Positions 14,596 to 23,654 of a stretch of 49,894 nucleotides of DNA are shown in pieces. Position 1 is the stretch's first letter. The number at the start of each line of letters is the position of its first letter. Below the pieces are notes generated by a model, which saw nothing but the letters and a program-made list of their open reading frames with translations, was not told the DNA's origin and ran no database searches. The position numbers and the translations under genes were made by a program. Source of the DNA: Planctomycetota bacterium (GTDB lineage Bacteria; Planctomycetota; Phycisphaerae; UBA1845); assembly GCA_024276605.1 (NCBI GenBank), contig JAJRWX010000013.1:1-49894 (forward strand), read 5' to 3'.

Positions 14596-16575
14596 ATGCA
14601 CGACCATAACGATTCATCCAACCCATCTTCATTTGACCACCTCGCATGGTTACATGCTTTTCTGACGCAGGTCCAAACGGATCGCGCTGGGCTACTACGC
14701 CGTGAATATATTTGGGGCTGGGCCAGACTCATTACATTTTTCGCAGCGATCAGTGCGTGGTATCCCTTTCGTGAAAGCACCATCGTAGGACTCAGCCTTA
14801 GCGCTGCTTTGTTTGTTGTCTTTCGGTATTGTGTGTTAGTCCATCGTCAAGCCAAGGCTGATCGGGAACTATCCGACCAACTGGTCATTCAAACGCAGGA
14901 ATCGCAACGGCGGTGCAGTGGCGAGATTGAACTGATCCGCGACTGGCGGCGTCCTGCGGATGATGCGACGGGTTACGAATTGTCACCCGTACTCCAGGAT
15001 GGTCACACCTGGCACTTAACACCGCAAGAATTGGATGATCTTGATACCTATACCCAGCCGGTCGGTTTATTTGGCATTTTGAATCGAGCGTCCACGTGTT
15101 TTGGTGCGCGGCGCTTGCGCGACTTGCTGGAGCATCCCTGCCTGGATGCGGATCGTATTAAAGATAGACAACGGGCTGTTTCATGGTTGGAAGAAAACTC
15201 CGCCAAGCGTTTACGCATCATGGCTGCCTGTGCGCTGTTACGCGATCACGATCGCAGTTTGACTGTTTTAGTACGCGCTATTACAGAGGCTAAGGCGCTG
15301 CCGCACAGTGGTGCTATGGCCTCGATGAGGGTCTGGTCGCTTGTTTCATTGGCTATAGCTGTCCTGTCGCTGATCCAGTTAAGCCTGGGACATATGGGTT
15401 GGTTCTATGGCATGATCGCATTAGCGGTGGTCAACGGTTCACTTTATTTGCCGATCAGATCGATGCTCTGCAAACGGCTCGACAACTTCAAGGAGGTCGC
15501 CCTAGCAGCCAACGGCTTGCTGCGCGTAGTTGGTCAGGGATGTGCAGACCTGCCGGATGAAACTATTTTACAGGACATCAAACACGCACTGCATGAGGTG
15601 CATGATAAATCCGCCCTGCCATCATTTTGTTACCGGGTACGTTGGTCGGAAAGTGGTGGTATATTTCATGAGATATGCAATTTTGTGTTCTTCTACGATC
15701 TGCACGTAGCCTCGGCTATTCTAAACTGCGTAGTGCCGAAGCAACGCCAACTACTATCCGCTATCTCGGCTATTGCGGACCTGGAGGCGATGGCCTCACT
15801 GGCGAGCTTCGCATACGAATCGCGGGCTACCGGCGAGACTTGCTACCCGTCCATAGTCGATGAACCTACCTTGTCGATTCATGAGGGAAGGCATCCGCTG
15901 ATTCCGACAGCGCAGGGTGTGGCTAATTCGATTCAATTGGACAGCGCTCTGCGCATGTGGGTTATCACCGGATCGAACATGGCCGGTAAAAGTACGCTGC
16001 TTCGTATGTGCGGTATGCACACGCTCTTGGCCCAGCTTGGTACGGTAGCACCGGCGCATCGTATGACTCTGTCGCCGGTTTGTTTAATTACCGATATGCG
16101 GGTGCGCGATAATCTTGCAGAACATGAGAGCTATTTCCTAGCTGAGGTGCGGCAGATTCGGCGCATGGTCAAACCGGAAGTCGATGGCTGTTTACTGCTG
16201 GGACTCATCGATGAACCATATCGCGGTACGAATTCTTCCGAGCAAATTGCGGCATCGATGGCCGTGATGGAACACTTTCTTATGTCTCACCATTTTTTCC
16301 TGGTCGCAACGCATGAACAGCAGTTGACCGACTTAGCTGATACGCACGAGTCGGCGAGTAACTACCATTTCCAGGAAAATCTCGGTGCCCATGGCATGGT
16401 GTTCGACTATCGCTTACATACCGGACCGGCGACCACACGTAACGCGTTGCTCGTATTGGAACGCGAGGGGTATCCGCAAACGCTGCTGGATCGCGCTAGA
16501 GCATGGATCACTGAGCACGAAAACGAAGCCAACGACCCGGCTAACGAAATGAAACCACATTCACCGGCACCATAA
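14596..16575 (+). CDS. membrane-anchored MutS-family ATPase
   Basis: 659 residues. The C-terminal 200 carry a MutS ATPase: Walker A TGSNMAGKST (about residue 461), the MutS-type DMRVRDNLAEHESYFLAE stretch, and a Walker B with GLIDEPYRGTNSSEQ followed by HHFFLVATHEQQL. The core/lever helices precede it, with the family's LNRASTCFGARRLRDLLEHP motif at about residue 160. The N-terminus lacks the mismatch-recognition domain and has instead a hydrophobic pair (about residues 44-80), and another pair lies near 240-285, so it is probably a membrane protein. This matches the MutS-related family of unknown function rather than MutS1 or MutS2. The Walker B acidic residue is followed by proline rather than the usual leucine or isoleucine. 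Confidence 0.88.
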   Translation: MHDHNDSSNPSSFDHLAWLHAFLTQVQTDRAGLLRREYIWGWARLITFFAAISAWYPFRESTIVGLSLSAALFVVFRYCVLVHRQAKADRELSDQLVIQTQESQRRCSGEIELIRDWRRPADDATGYELSPVLQDGHTWHLTPQELDDLDTYTQPVGLFGILNRASTCFGARRLRDLLEHPCLDADRIKDRQRAVSWLEENSAKRLRIMAACALLRDHDRSLTVLVRAITEAKALPHSGAMASMRVWSLVSLAIAVLSLIQLSLGHMGWFYGMIALAVVNGSLYLPIRSMLCKRLDNFKEVALAANGLLRVVGQGCADLPDETILQDIKHALHEVHDKSALPSFCYRVRWSESGGIFHEICNFVFFYDLHVASAILNCVVPKQRQLLSAISAIADLEAMASLASFAYESRATGETCYPSIVDEPTLSIHEGRHPLIPTAQGVANSIQLDSALRMWVITGSNMAGKSTLLRMCGMHTLLAQLGTVAPAHRMTLSPVCLITDMRVRDNLAEHESYFLAEVRQIRRMVKPEVDGCLLLGLIDEPYRGTNSSEQIAASMAVMEHFLMSHHFFLVATHEQQLTDLADTHESASNYHFQENLGAHGMVFDYRLHTGPATTRNALLVLEREGYPQTLLDRARAWITEHENEANDPANEMKPHSPAP

Positions 16576-16582
16576 CCGGCGT

Positions 16583-17137
16583 TTAAGATTCCGAGGGTTG
16601 GGCCGGCATTCGTGAGGATGACTCAGCCGAATCTGTGTTATGTCTAAAGCCGGTAATCTGCGGCCAATCGCCGGGTTTTTCGTTGGCGTGAACAGCGAAG
16701 ACTTCGACGCGTACAATCTCCTCAAACGGAAGCGTCACCACAAAGGCACCGACTTTATAATGTTCCTCGACAGGCTCGCATTCGAACACCAGATGAGATT
16801 TATTCGTCAGGTCGATAAATTCCTTCACTTCGTAACTATACCCGTCGCGAAGGTAGAGCAGCGTGCGTAGTACCAAGTCATCGCGGAACTGACATACTTC
16901 CTCGCTGTTGTCCCATTGATCTCGCTCAACTTCGGGGAAACGCTTAGCGATACACCGCTCGCTAGCATGATCACGTTGCTGTTTATAGGGAGCACCGTAA
17001 AACCAATCGTAATTGAACATGAATAACTCACTCATTGAGGGTACGCCGAACATACGGGTATCAAGGTCAGTTTCGGCATTTACCCGGCTGACCGACACGA
17101 AACGGTGAAAGCTAGCCGTAGCTAACGGCGACGTCAA
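16583..17137 (-). CDS. hypothetical protein, unrecognised
   Basis: 184 residues, ending 8 bases from the stop of the MutS-family gene and convergent with it. It is acidic and soluble with no signal peptide or membrane segment. The middle is rich in aromatic and charged residues (LFMFNYDWFYGAPYKQQRDH, CIAKRFPEVERDQWD) and the second half looks like a small alpha/beta domain (YEVKEFIDLTNKSHLVFECE, GAFVVTLPFEEIVRVEVF). The tail is serine- and proline-rich. The start is uncertain because several in-frame methionines follow the first. No family was recognised. Confidence 0.7.
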   Translation of the reverse strand: MTSPLATASFHRFVSVSRVNAETDLDTRMFGVPSMSELFMFNYDWFYGAPYKQQRDHASERCIAKRFPEVERDQWDNSEEVCQFRDDLVLRTLLYLRDGYSYEVKEFIDLTNKSHLVFECEPVEEHYKVGAFVVTLPFEEIVRVEVFAVHANEKPGDWPQITGFRHNTDSAESSSRMPAQPSES

Positions 17138-17275
17138 ATCCCATGTTTGTTGTGTAGTGAATAGGCGAAGTTAGAGCAAGCTCTATTTTTCTGTTGTGGT
17201 CACGGCACTATTTTTCCAGGAGATTTGCCCAGTTTGGCGATACACAATAAATGATAACACTCTACCATAGTTGAT

Positions 17276-18244
17276 ATGGATGCACACGAACGATCACAGT
17301 TGATTAAACGCCTCGTTAGCCAGGTCGGTTTCGAACGATGCGGGATCGCCCGGGCCATGCCCATTGCGCGAGCGGATTATGTGAAGGCTTGGCTAACCAA
17401 CGATCGAGCCGGCACGATGGATTACATGTCGCGTTATGCTGACATGCGCATCAACCCAACCAAGATGCTCGAAGGTGCACGGAGCGTAATTGTCGCCTCG
17501 CTTTCTTATAACCAAACTGCGCCGGGGCAGACGGTTGTTGAATCAGCTACGTCGCCGCATGGACGCATAGCCAAGTACGCCTGGGGCGACGATTATCATG
17601 ATGTGCTCAAGCATAAGCTCTTCGCGGTCGCGGATGAACTTCGCGCAACGCTGGACGAAACATTTGCAACAAAGGTATGCGTAGATACGGCCCCGCTGTT
17701 AGAACGTGAATTTGCTGCGGCTGCGGGGATCGGATGGATCGGCAAGAACACCATGGTACTCAACCAAGCGCAGGGAAGTTTTTTCTTTCTTGGTGCCATC
17801 GTCACGACGCTGGAACTCGAATATGATGATTCAGTCAGCGACCATTGCGGCTCATGCACAGCCTGCCTGGATGCCTGCCCTACCGATGCGTTTCCTGTCG
17901 CTTATGAAATGGACGCTTCACGATGTATCAGCTATTTAACCATCGAACATCGTAGCGACATACCTGAAAAGTTAGGCCGCCGGATGGGCGATTGGCTGTT
18001 TGGATGTGATGTATGCCAGGATGTCTGCCCATTCAACCGCCAAGCATCTGTCACCAATGAACCTCGCTTCGCGCCAAGACCACCCGGCCCGAGTATTCCC
18101 GTCGGGGAAGTGCTAGACTGGACCCTGGAAGACTATCGAAAACACCTACGCGGCTCAGCGATCAAACGGGCTAAACTTGAGATGCTGCAACGTAACGCAA
18201 GGATTGTTGACGAAAATGCGAGGGAAAAGAAGCATGAACAATAG
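17276..18244 (+). CDS. queG: epoxyqueuosine reductase QueG
   Basis: 322 residues. It reads FERCGIARAMPI, AKYAWGDDYHDVLK, VCVDTAPLLEREFAAAAGIG and WIGKNTMVLN, all QueG signatures; the Asp in VDTAPLLERE is the expected catalytic acid. Two 4Fe-4S motifs follow: CGSCTACLDACP (about residue 190) and CDVCQDVCPFN (about residue 243). QueG uses cobalamin to reduce epoxyqueuosine in tRNA to queuosine. The B12-dependent nrdJ nearby shows that this organism uses B12. The family usually runs to 350 residues or more; the C-terminus here is short but within range. A palindromic repeat starts 12 bases after the stop. Confidence 0.95.
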   Translation: MDAHERSQLIKRLVSQVGFERCGIARAMPIARADYVKAWLTNDRAGTMDYMSRYADMRINPTKMLEGARSVIVASLSYNQTAPGQTVVESATSPHGRIAKYAWGDDYHDVLKHKLFAVADELRATLDETFATKVCVDTAPLLEREFAAAAGIGWIGKNTMVLNQAQGSFFFLGAIVTTLELEYDDSVSDHCGSCTACLDACPTDAFPVAYEMDASRCISYLTIEHRSDIPEKLGRRMGDWLFGCDVCQDVCPFNRQASVTNEPRFAPRPPGPSIPVGEVLDWTLEDYRKHLRGSAIKRAKLEMLQRNARIVDENAREKKHEQ

Positions 18245-18490
18245 GCGCCGTAGCCCCGTCGTTCCCGGGCAGACGGGAACCCAGATTCTTGCGGTCCATA
18301 CACCGCGGCTAGATTCCCGCCTGCGCGGGAATGACGTACACTTACGCTATCATCAACTCCCCCAGGCCCAAAAAGAAGGACCTGGGCCACCCAGCCCCCC
18401 ATGTCCAAACGGAAGAACATGGGCCAGTTAAACTCAACGAAATTCCGCGTGGGGCTGAAGCCCGCGGTTCGGTGAAGAAAAAATAATGTG
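18245..18490. repeat. hairpin-rich gap: 80-bp inverted-repeat element plus two hairpins
   Basis: An 80-base element (18257-18336) has 28-base imperfect terminal inverted repeats ending CGTC/GACG; each arm contains a smaller palindrome TTCCCG ... CGGGAA. The GTCATTCCCGCG-type sequence recurs between genes in many unrelated bacterial genomes and behaves as a miniature repeat. Two more hairpins follow: CCCAGG/CCTGGG (18361-18386) and CCCATGT/ACATGGG (18398-18423). The gap separates two convergent genes, so these structures probably also stop transcription. Confidence 0.75.
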
Positions 18491-19582
18491 CTAATCGTTG
18501 CCTATTTTTCGGAGTTTCTCGAAGGCTTTGGCCAGGTCATGCTGACGGCGTTGTTGTAAATCCTGGGGGAGTTCGTCGAAGGTTATTAGCCATTCGATGG
18601 TTGTTCCATCTTTGAGGGGAACAATAATTTTTCCAGCGTATCCTCCGGACATGGTATTTGCCTGCGGGGAAGCTTGGGTTCTAGCTGCGGATTCTTTGGG
18701 ATTGAAGAAAACCACCCCTTGCGGCGTGAGCAGATAACCCAGGCCGGTGTAGGCTGCGATTCTATCCAGCACGCGCTCGGCGGTTTCGTCGACTACGTTG
18801 ACGGAGAATCGCTGCTGCATGTGGGGGGGCAGACTAGTGAGCGCAGCGGGTTCCGCTTGAATGGCTAAACCGACAGCCTGCCCAAGCCCTTGCAGTATGT
18901 CGATAAACGGTCGGCCATTATATTTTAGCGTGATGCGCGTTTGCAGTTGACGGCGAATCTGCTGATCGAATGTTCCCACGACCACGACGCGATCCTCCAA
19001 CCACCATGCCCAGCCAAGCTGATCGCACGCTATCTGCAACACTTGATCACCGCTGCCGGGACCAATACCCCGCAACACGGACGCCAAAACTTCCCAAGCA
19101 TCCGGTCGGGCTACCCGTAATTGAACCATGGCCTTGAGTGAATCAAGGGAGGCATCATCGACGCCGGGCGTGAGCGATGTCAGTCGCTGCAATAAATCCA
19201 ATTCCGACCACATCGGGGTTCGCCCCAGATTATAAATCGCCTGCTGTGGGATAATGTCGATGTCCCGCTCGCGTACTACAAAGGTCATACCCAGCGGTCC
19301 GAAAAGTCTTTTCAACCCTTCACGAAGTGGTAGGTTTGATATGTCCACCCGTTCAATCACCGTCTCCCCACCGTGCGGAACCAGGGTCATGACATCAGAA
19401 GACATGCGGATGGTAATGCCGGTTTGTTGCGTTAGCTGATCGATAGCGTCTGCTAAACGCACGTTCTCCAGCGTGATGTGTACCGGCTCATCCAGCGCTT
19501 GTTCGATCAGCGTTCGCATCGGTTGCATAGCTGAAACCAAGCTCGTGAGGGTACACAGGAAAAGTAGAACGTTGACTTTCAT
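18491..19582 (-). CDS. exported protein with two STN-like (secretin/TonB short N-terminal) regions
   Basis: 363 residues from the methionine near 19582 (MKVNVLLFLCTLTSLVSA), which gives a clean signal peptide; longer frames add a poor N-terminus. Residues about 35-115 read PVHITLENVRLADAIDQLTQ ... GITIRMSSDV ... LREGLKRLFGPLGMTF, the STN pattern found at the start of secretins and of FecA-type receptors. A second similar unit lies at about 215-310 (ITLKYNGRPFIDILQGLGQA ... AYTGLGYLLTPQGVVFF). There is no secretin channel or TonB barrel. It is third in a run with an ECF sigma factor and its anti-sigma factor, so an envelope signal input is the natural guess. The function is inferred, the domain call is by pattern. 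Confidence 0.75.
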   Translation of the reverse strand: MKVNVLLFLCTLTSLVSAMQPMRTLIEQALDEPVHITLENVRLADAIDQLTQQTGITIRMSSDVMTLVPHGGETVIERVDISNLPLREGLKRLFGPLGMTFVVRERDIDIIPQQAIYNLGRTPMWSELDLLQRLTSLTPGVDDASLDSLKAMVQLRVARPDAWEVLASVLRGIGPGSGDQVLQIACDQLGWAWWLEDRVVVVGTFDQQIRRQLQTRITLKYNGRPFIDILQGLGQAVGLAIQAEPAALTSLPPHMQQRFSVNVVDETAERVLDRIAAYTGLGYLLTPQGVVFFNPKESAARTQASPQANTMSGGYAGKIIVPLKDGTTIEWLITFDELPQDLQQRRQHDLAKAFEKLRKIGND

Positions 19583-19675
19583 AATTCTCATTCCATATCT
19601 AGAGCAAGCGCTAACTGTGTCGCATACCATTTCGACGATGTCAGACTGACAGTACCTTTTTTCATACTATCCCCC

Positions 19676-20341
19676 TTACAGTGGTGGCGCGGCTCGTAGA
19701 CGACGACTGACCGGCTCAGCACCCACAGATACAAAGGAGACGCGCGATCGACTATTCGCAAGGTTATCCGCTACGATCGGTTCTCGACGAAACGATACAA
19801 GGGCTACCGCGTTATCCAACGATAGGACGTTTGCAGGTACAGTACCCGAACGAATAGAGGGGCCGATGGCCACAATCGATATTGGCTTAGCAGGCCGATT
19901 CTGCCAAGGTGCTATGGTGACCATGAGCGCAATAGCTGCTGCGGCTGCTAGAGGCATAGCCACTTTCATCCAACGAAGCGAGGAAGGTCGAAGTTGGGTG
20001 TTCGATTCGATCAGTTGAAGCACGTCCTGGGTGAATCTTTTTTCATCCCATGTGGCGGGCACCTCGGTTGCACATTCAACTATCTCATCAACGCGCTCGA
20101 GTTCTGCATCGTCATAGGCACACGTGATACGATCTTGAATGGTCTGTTGAAACGCCGCCCAGTCGATGTCTACCTTCTCATCACGTAACGATTGAACCAA
20201 GGCGTCAATACGTCGAAGTTCGTCCAACTCGCCGAGATGGTCGCTCAGAAGTTGGCGTTGCTGATCCGTCAACGATTCATCCAACGCACGAGACGCTAGA
20301 AATTCCGGATCGTTAGGGTTGTCGTTATCTTCCGACGGCAT
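19676..20341 (-). CDS. anti-sigma factor-like single-pass membrane protein
   Basis: 221 residues. The first ~130 are acidic, helical and cytoplasmic (ASRALDESLTDQQRQLLSDH is the usual planctomycete anti-sigma opening). They are followed by one membrane helix (MKVAMPLAAAAAIALMVTIAPW, about residues 143-165) and a ~55-residue outer tail rich in Arg and Ser. No zinc-binding HxxxCxxC motif is present, so it is not a ZAS-type factor. It begins 20 bases after the ECF sigma gene, the classical arrangement for a sigma/anti-sigma pair. Confidence 0.8.
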   Translation of the reverse strand: MPSEDNDNPNDPEFLASRALDESLTDQQRQLLSDHLGELDELRRIDALVQSLRDEKVDIDWAAFQQTIQDRITCAYDDAELERVDEIVECATEVPATWDEKRFTQDVLQLIESNTQLRPSSLRWMKVAMPLAAAAAIALMVTIAPWQNRPAKPISIVAIGPSIRSGTVPANVLSLDNAVALVSFRREPIVADNLANSRSRVSFVSVGAEPVSRRLRAAPPL

Positions 20342-20361
20342 TACCTATCTCACTACTTTTT

Positions 20362-20946
20362 TCAAAGACGATCTGCCAACAGTGTGCGCAGTTTTTTTCT
20401 CGCTTGAAACACGTTCCATTTCACCAGTTCGACTGAACATTCGACTATCTCGGCTACCTGCTTTTGCGGTAGGCCTTCCACACTGAACAATATCAATGAC
20501 AGCGCTTGTTTTTCAGGCAACGTCGCTATCGCTTCTTGCACAAGACGCTGCATCTGACGCCCTTGTTCGGCGTCTTCATCGTTTCGCGCAACGAGTCGAA
20601 ACTTTGTCGCAGCGTCCGGCGCATCTGAATCCTCAAAGAAATCGCCATCCAGCGACACGGCTGATCGCAGGCTTCTTGCCCGGCGAAAATTGAGCGACAG
20701 GTTCCCAACGATACGCAATAGCCAAGCGCCGAATTTGTCAGCGTCTTCTAACTGCCCCAGATTACGAAACGCCTTTACAAACGCATCCTGCGCGACGTCG
20801 GCGGCGTCTTCCATGTTGTTGAGGAGTCTGTAGGCGACCGATACCGCCCGACGTTGATACGCACGAACGAGCACGGCGAAGGCCTCCGCATCACCCTCCT
20901 GTGCCTTGTTGACCGCGACTCGCTCTGACGCCTGTAACTCATCCAA
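20362..20946 (-). CDS. ECF-type RNA polymerase sigma factor
   Basis: 194 residues. Region 2 is seen in LVRAYQRRAVSVAYRLLNNM, EDAADVAQDAFVKAFRNLGQ and FGAWLLRIVGNLSLNFRR. An acidic linker follows, then region 4 in LPEKQALSLILFSVEGLPQK and QVAEIVECSVELVKWNVFQA. The length and the lack of region 3 fit the ECF group. It is the first gene of a three-gene run with an anti-sigma factor and an STN-domain protein and probably autoregulates it; no promoter repeat could be identified. GGAG is 13 bases upstream of the ATG, longer than ideal. Confidence 0.93.
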   Translation of the reverse strand: MDELQASERVAVNKAQEGDAEAFAVLVRAYQRRAVSVAYRLLNNMEDAADVAQDAFVKAFRNLGQLEDADKFGAWLLRIVGNLSLNFRRARSLRSAVSLDGDFFEDSDAPDAATKFRLVARNDEDAEQGRQMQRLVQEAIATLPEKQALSLILFSVEGLPQKQVAEIVECSVELVKWNVFQARKKLRTLLADRL

Positions 20947-21250
20947 TTCGTCGCGACTCCATCATCTTCTTAGGTGTTAGACACGTGAGTGCCATGGCCG
21001 TTAGACGTTTTATTTAAACCAAATCAACCCAACCTATCGCTACCTGCAAACTGGGGTCGGCGTCCGAAAACCATCTCAAAGTGGCTGTTAGCCTATATTT
21101 TTGGCCATGCCACACGTCGCTTGGCTATGATACCCATCGAATGAGCAGTATCAGTGTGTACGGTACGGGTGATTTTGCATAATTTTAGCTCAGTCGTACA
21201 GTATCCGCGAGCATTGGGCAGTGTCTTTGTATTGAATGACGGAAGTATCG
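20947..21250. other. divergent promoter region between ECF operon and panC
   Basis: About 300 bases separate two divergent units and must contain both promoters. No hexamer pair stood out clearly and no inverted repeat longer than 6 bases was noticed. Confidence 0.4.
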
Positions 21251-22105
21251 ATGGAAGTATTACATACAATTGATCCGTGTCGCATGGCTATTCATCACAT
21301 GCAGCGAGAAGGCAAACGGGTGGGATTGGTCCCTACCATGGGCGCCCTCCACGAGGGTCACCTATCGCTGATCCGCGCAGCCCGGGAGACGTGCGACACC
21401 GTGGCGGTCTCCATATTCGTCAATCCTACGCAATTTAGCCCCGGCGAGGATTATGCATCTTACCCGAAAACCATGGAATCCGATCTGGAGGCCTGTCGCT
21501 CAGCGCTGGTAGACCTGGTTTTTACGCCGACTGTCGATGTGATGTATCCCAGCAAAGATGACAAGACGCGCGTCCACGTAGCCGGGCTGACAGAAGGCTT
21601 ATGCGGGGCGAACCGACCGGGGCATTTTGACGGTGTGACGACCGTCGTCGCTAAGCTATTCAACATCATGCCTGCGGATGTCGCTTTTTTTGGAGAGAAA
21701 GACTATCAACAATTGATGGTGATCAATAAAATGGTGGATGATTTGAATATACCTATCAAGATCGTAGGGTGCCCGATCGTTCGAGAAAAGGATGGGTTGG
21801 CATTATCCTCGCGCAATGCCTATTTGAGCCAGGATGAAAGACGGCAGGCGCGCTGCTTGAGTCGAGCGCTCTTTGACGCACAAAAACAGATTGAAGCCGG
21901 TGTTAGCGACACGGCTACGCTTTGTGAGGGTATGCGCAAGGTCATTGATGACGCCGGCCCTGCGGAGATCGATTATATCACCATCGTCGACGCGGCGTCG
22001 CTGGTGCCTTTGTCACGCATGGATAGGCCGGCGCGGATATGTATGGCTGTGCGTATTGGTCCTTGCCGGTTGATTGATAACGTCGGCGTGGACGTACCTG
22101 CGTGA
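21251..22105 (+). CDS. panC: pantothenate synthetase
   Basis: 284 residues from the ATG at 21251, chosen because CGGAAG lies 5 bases upstream; an in-frame ATG at 21236 would add five residues. Signatures: GLVPTMGALHEGHLSLIRAA (the HxGH-like nucleotide-binding motif), VSIFVNPTQFSPGEDYASYP, GLCGANRPGHFDGVTTVVAK, FFGEKDYQQL and ALSSRNAYLS. It joins pantoate and beta-alanine using ATP, the last step of vitamin B5 synthesis. It is followed by lgt 58 bases later on the same strand. panB and panD are not in the window. Confidence 0.97.
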   Translation: MEVLHTIDPCRMAIHHMQREGKRVGLVPTMGALHEGHLSLIRAARETCDTVAVSIFVNPTQFSPGEDYASYPKTMESDLEACRSALVDLVFTPTVDVMYPSKDDKTRVHVAGLTEGLCGANRPGHFDGVTTVVAKLFNIMPADVAFFGEKDYQQLMVINKMVDDLNIPIKIVGCPIVREKDGLALSSRNAYLSQDERRQARCLSRALFDAQKQIEAGVSDTATLCEGMRKVIDDAGPAEIDYITIVDAASLVPLSRMDRPARICMAVRIGPCRLIDNVGVDVPA

Positions 22106-22163
22106 TCCGCATAGCATTACCCCCCGGTTTGCGATATTACTGTTACATGAAGAAGTTCAATAT

Positions 22164-23411
22164 ATGCACCCTGAACTATTTACCGTCCCTATCCTGGATA
22201 TCTCGGTCAAGACGTACGGTTTCTTTTTGACGGTCGGGTTTCTCTCGGCGGTCTGGTTTGCCATGCGTCGCGCTCAGCGTGTTGGTGCCAACCCGGATCG
22301 TGTGTTGGATGCCTCATTCCTCTCACTGGTGTTTGGGGTGGGTGGCGCCCGATTGTTTTATGTCATGCACTACTGGCAGACCGATTTTGCTTTTCGCCAG
22401 AACAAATTGTTAGCTGCTATCGACATCCGTGAAGGCGGGCTGGAATTTCTCGGTGGTGTTATCGGGGCGGTTGTCGCGGTATGTGGTTATCTTTGGATGA
22501 AGAAACTATCCATCCGTTTGTACCTGGATATTCTTGCGCCGGCGACGATGTGGGGACTGGGGTTTGGTCGTCTGGGTTGCTTTTTTAATGGTTGTTGTTT
22601 CGGCGGACTATGCCTGATCCCGGGACAAGACGTACCCCAATATCAATGGGCAGTGCAGTTTCCCTATGGTAGTCCTGCACATGTGCGTCAATGGGAAGAT
22701 CGCCGCTTGAGCGTACCGGCTGAACTTATATCCTCTTCCATCGCGGGTAGTAGTCTGCTCCCGGCATCTATCCTTAACTTGCCCATTGAGAAGCGTGAAG
22801 AACCCAGGCTGGAGGTGCGTAGGCTTGAGGACGCTTTAGCCAAGGCCAAGCTACGTGATCCCGACGGAGAAGATACGCGCAAGCTGGCTGATCAACTCAA
22901 ACAGGCTCACGCGAAGCTTCGTATGGTCAGGCAGGCCTTACAACTAGCCCAACTGGATTTAGCGCAACGGTTTCCATCCCGCTTGCATCCGGAGCGTGGA
23001 TCCTCGGTGACTGAACTTCAACAGATCGCTCAGATGAGCCATTCTCTGCCCGTGCATCCTACGCAGCTCTATTCATCCATTCACGCCTTCATTCTCTCCG
23101 GTTTGTTGGCGTCGATTTTTTACATACGTAAGCGTCACGGACTTGTCATTTTACTCATGTTCATCATGTATCCGGTCGCCCGAATTCCGCTGGAACTTAT
23201 CCGTGTGGATAACCCCCCGGACATCTTAGGCTTCTTGACTATCTCGCAGTTTGTCAGCTTAATGATGTCCACCATCGGATTGTTATTGGTGCTATATTTG
23301 TACAAAGCACTGCCTGAACAATCCCCCCTGGTCGCCAGAGAAATCAAAGAAATGGCCATTGCCGCCGCCGAACAAGAGGCGCTGGAAAAGAGCGAACAAC
23401 AAGACGGGTAA
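22164..23411 (+). CDS. lgt: prolipoprotein diacylglyceryl transferase with a long insertion
   Basis: 415 residues from MHPELFTVPILDISVKTYGF; the open frame continues upstream to 22074, overlapping panC, but this methionine fits the family. Typical motifs are FGVGGARLFYVMHYW, EGGLEFLGGVIGA, GFGRLGCFFNGCCFG, HPTQLYSSIH and RIPLELIRVDNPP. Lgt is usually 260 to 300 residues. Here about 120 extra residues lie between the NGCCFG motif and HPTQLY, including a charged coiled-coil stretch (EVRRLEDALAKAKL, then TRKLADQLKQAHAKLRMVRQ). The enzyme attaches diacylglycerol to lipoprotein cysteines at the inner membrane. The insertion probably faces the periplasm, but the topology was not computed. The C-terminal tail is acidic and alanine-rich. 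Confidence 0.93.
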   Translation: MHPELFTVPILDISVKTYGFFLTVGFLSAVWFAMRRAQRVGANPDRVLDASFLSLVFGVGGARLFYVMHYWQTDFAFRQNKLLAAIDIREGGLEFLGGVIGAVVAVCGYLWMKKLSIRLYLDILAPATMWGLGFGRLGCFFNGCCFGGLCLIPGQDVPQYQWAVQFPYGSPAHVRQWEDRRLSVPAELISSSIAGSSLLPASILNLPIEKREEPRLEVRRLEDALAKAKLRDPDGEDTRKLADQLKQAHAKLRMVRQALQLAQLDLAQRFPSRLHPERGSSVTELQQIAQMSHSLPVHPTQLYSSIHAFILSGLLASIFYIRKRHGLVILLMFIMYPVARIPLELIRVDNPPDILGFLTISQFVSLMMSTIGLLLVLYLYKALPEQSPLVAREIKEMAIAAAEQEALEKSEQQDG

Positions 23412-23480
23412 TACCGGGATTGCGTGGTTGAATCATACGATGCCAAAAAGGGCGACGAGACGCCGCGCTGGCTCCCGACT

Positions 23481-23654
23481 AGTGCTTTGTCACAGCTTAA
23501 TGTTAGGGTTCATCCAGGGTGGCATGGGCAACGTTTTTTTTGCCCGTGTCGACCTCCAGAACTACACGGGTAAGTCCCGATGTATCCCGACGTAAAGTCG
23601 GGATACATCGGGACTTACCCATGCCACCCTAATTCTTAGCTGTGACAAAGCACT
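23481..23654. repeat. Y-shaped palindromic repeat element, copy 2 (complete)
   Basis: Terminal inverted repeats AGTGCTTTGTCACAGCTTA and its complement close a 174-base element. Inside are core arms GGGTGGCATGGG/CCCATGCCACCC, a hairpin CCCGTGT/ACACGGG, and a long stem AAGTCCCGATGTATCCCGAC with loop GTAAA. It is noncoding. Relative to copy 1 at 14381-14546, an A-T pair in the long stem has become G-C with both arms changed. It interrupts the palindrome CCCGACT/CGTCGGG, which is found uninterrupted at about 26270. Confidence 0.9.
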
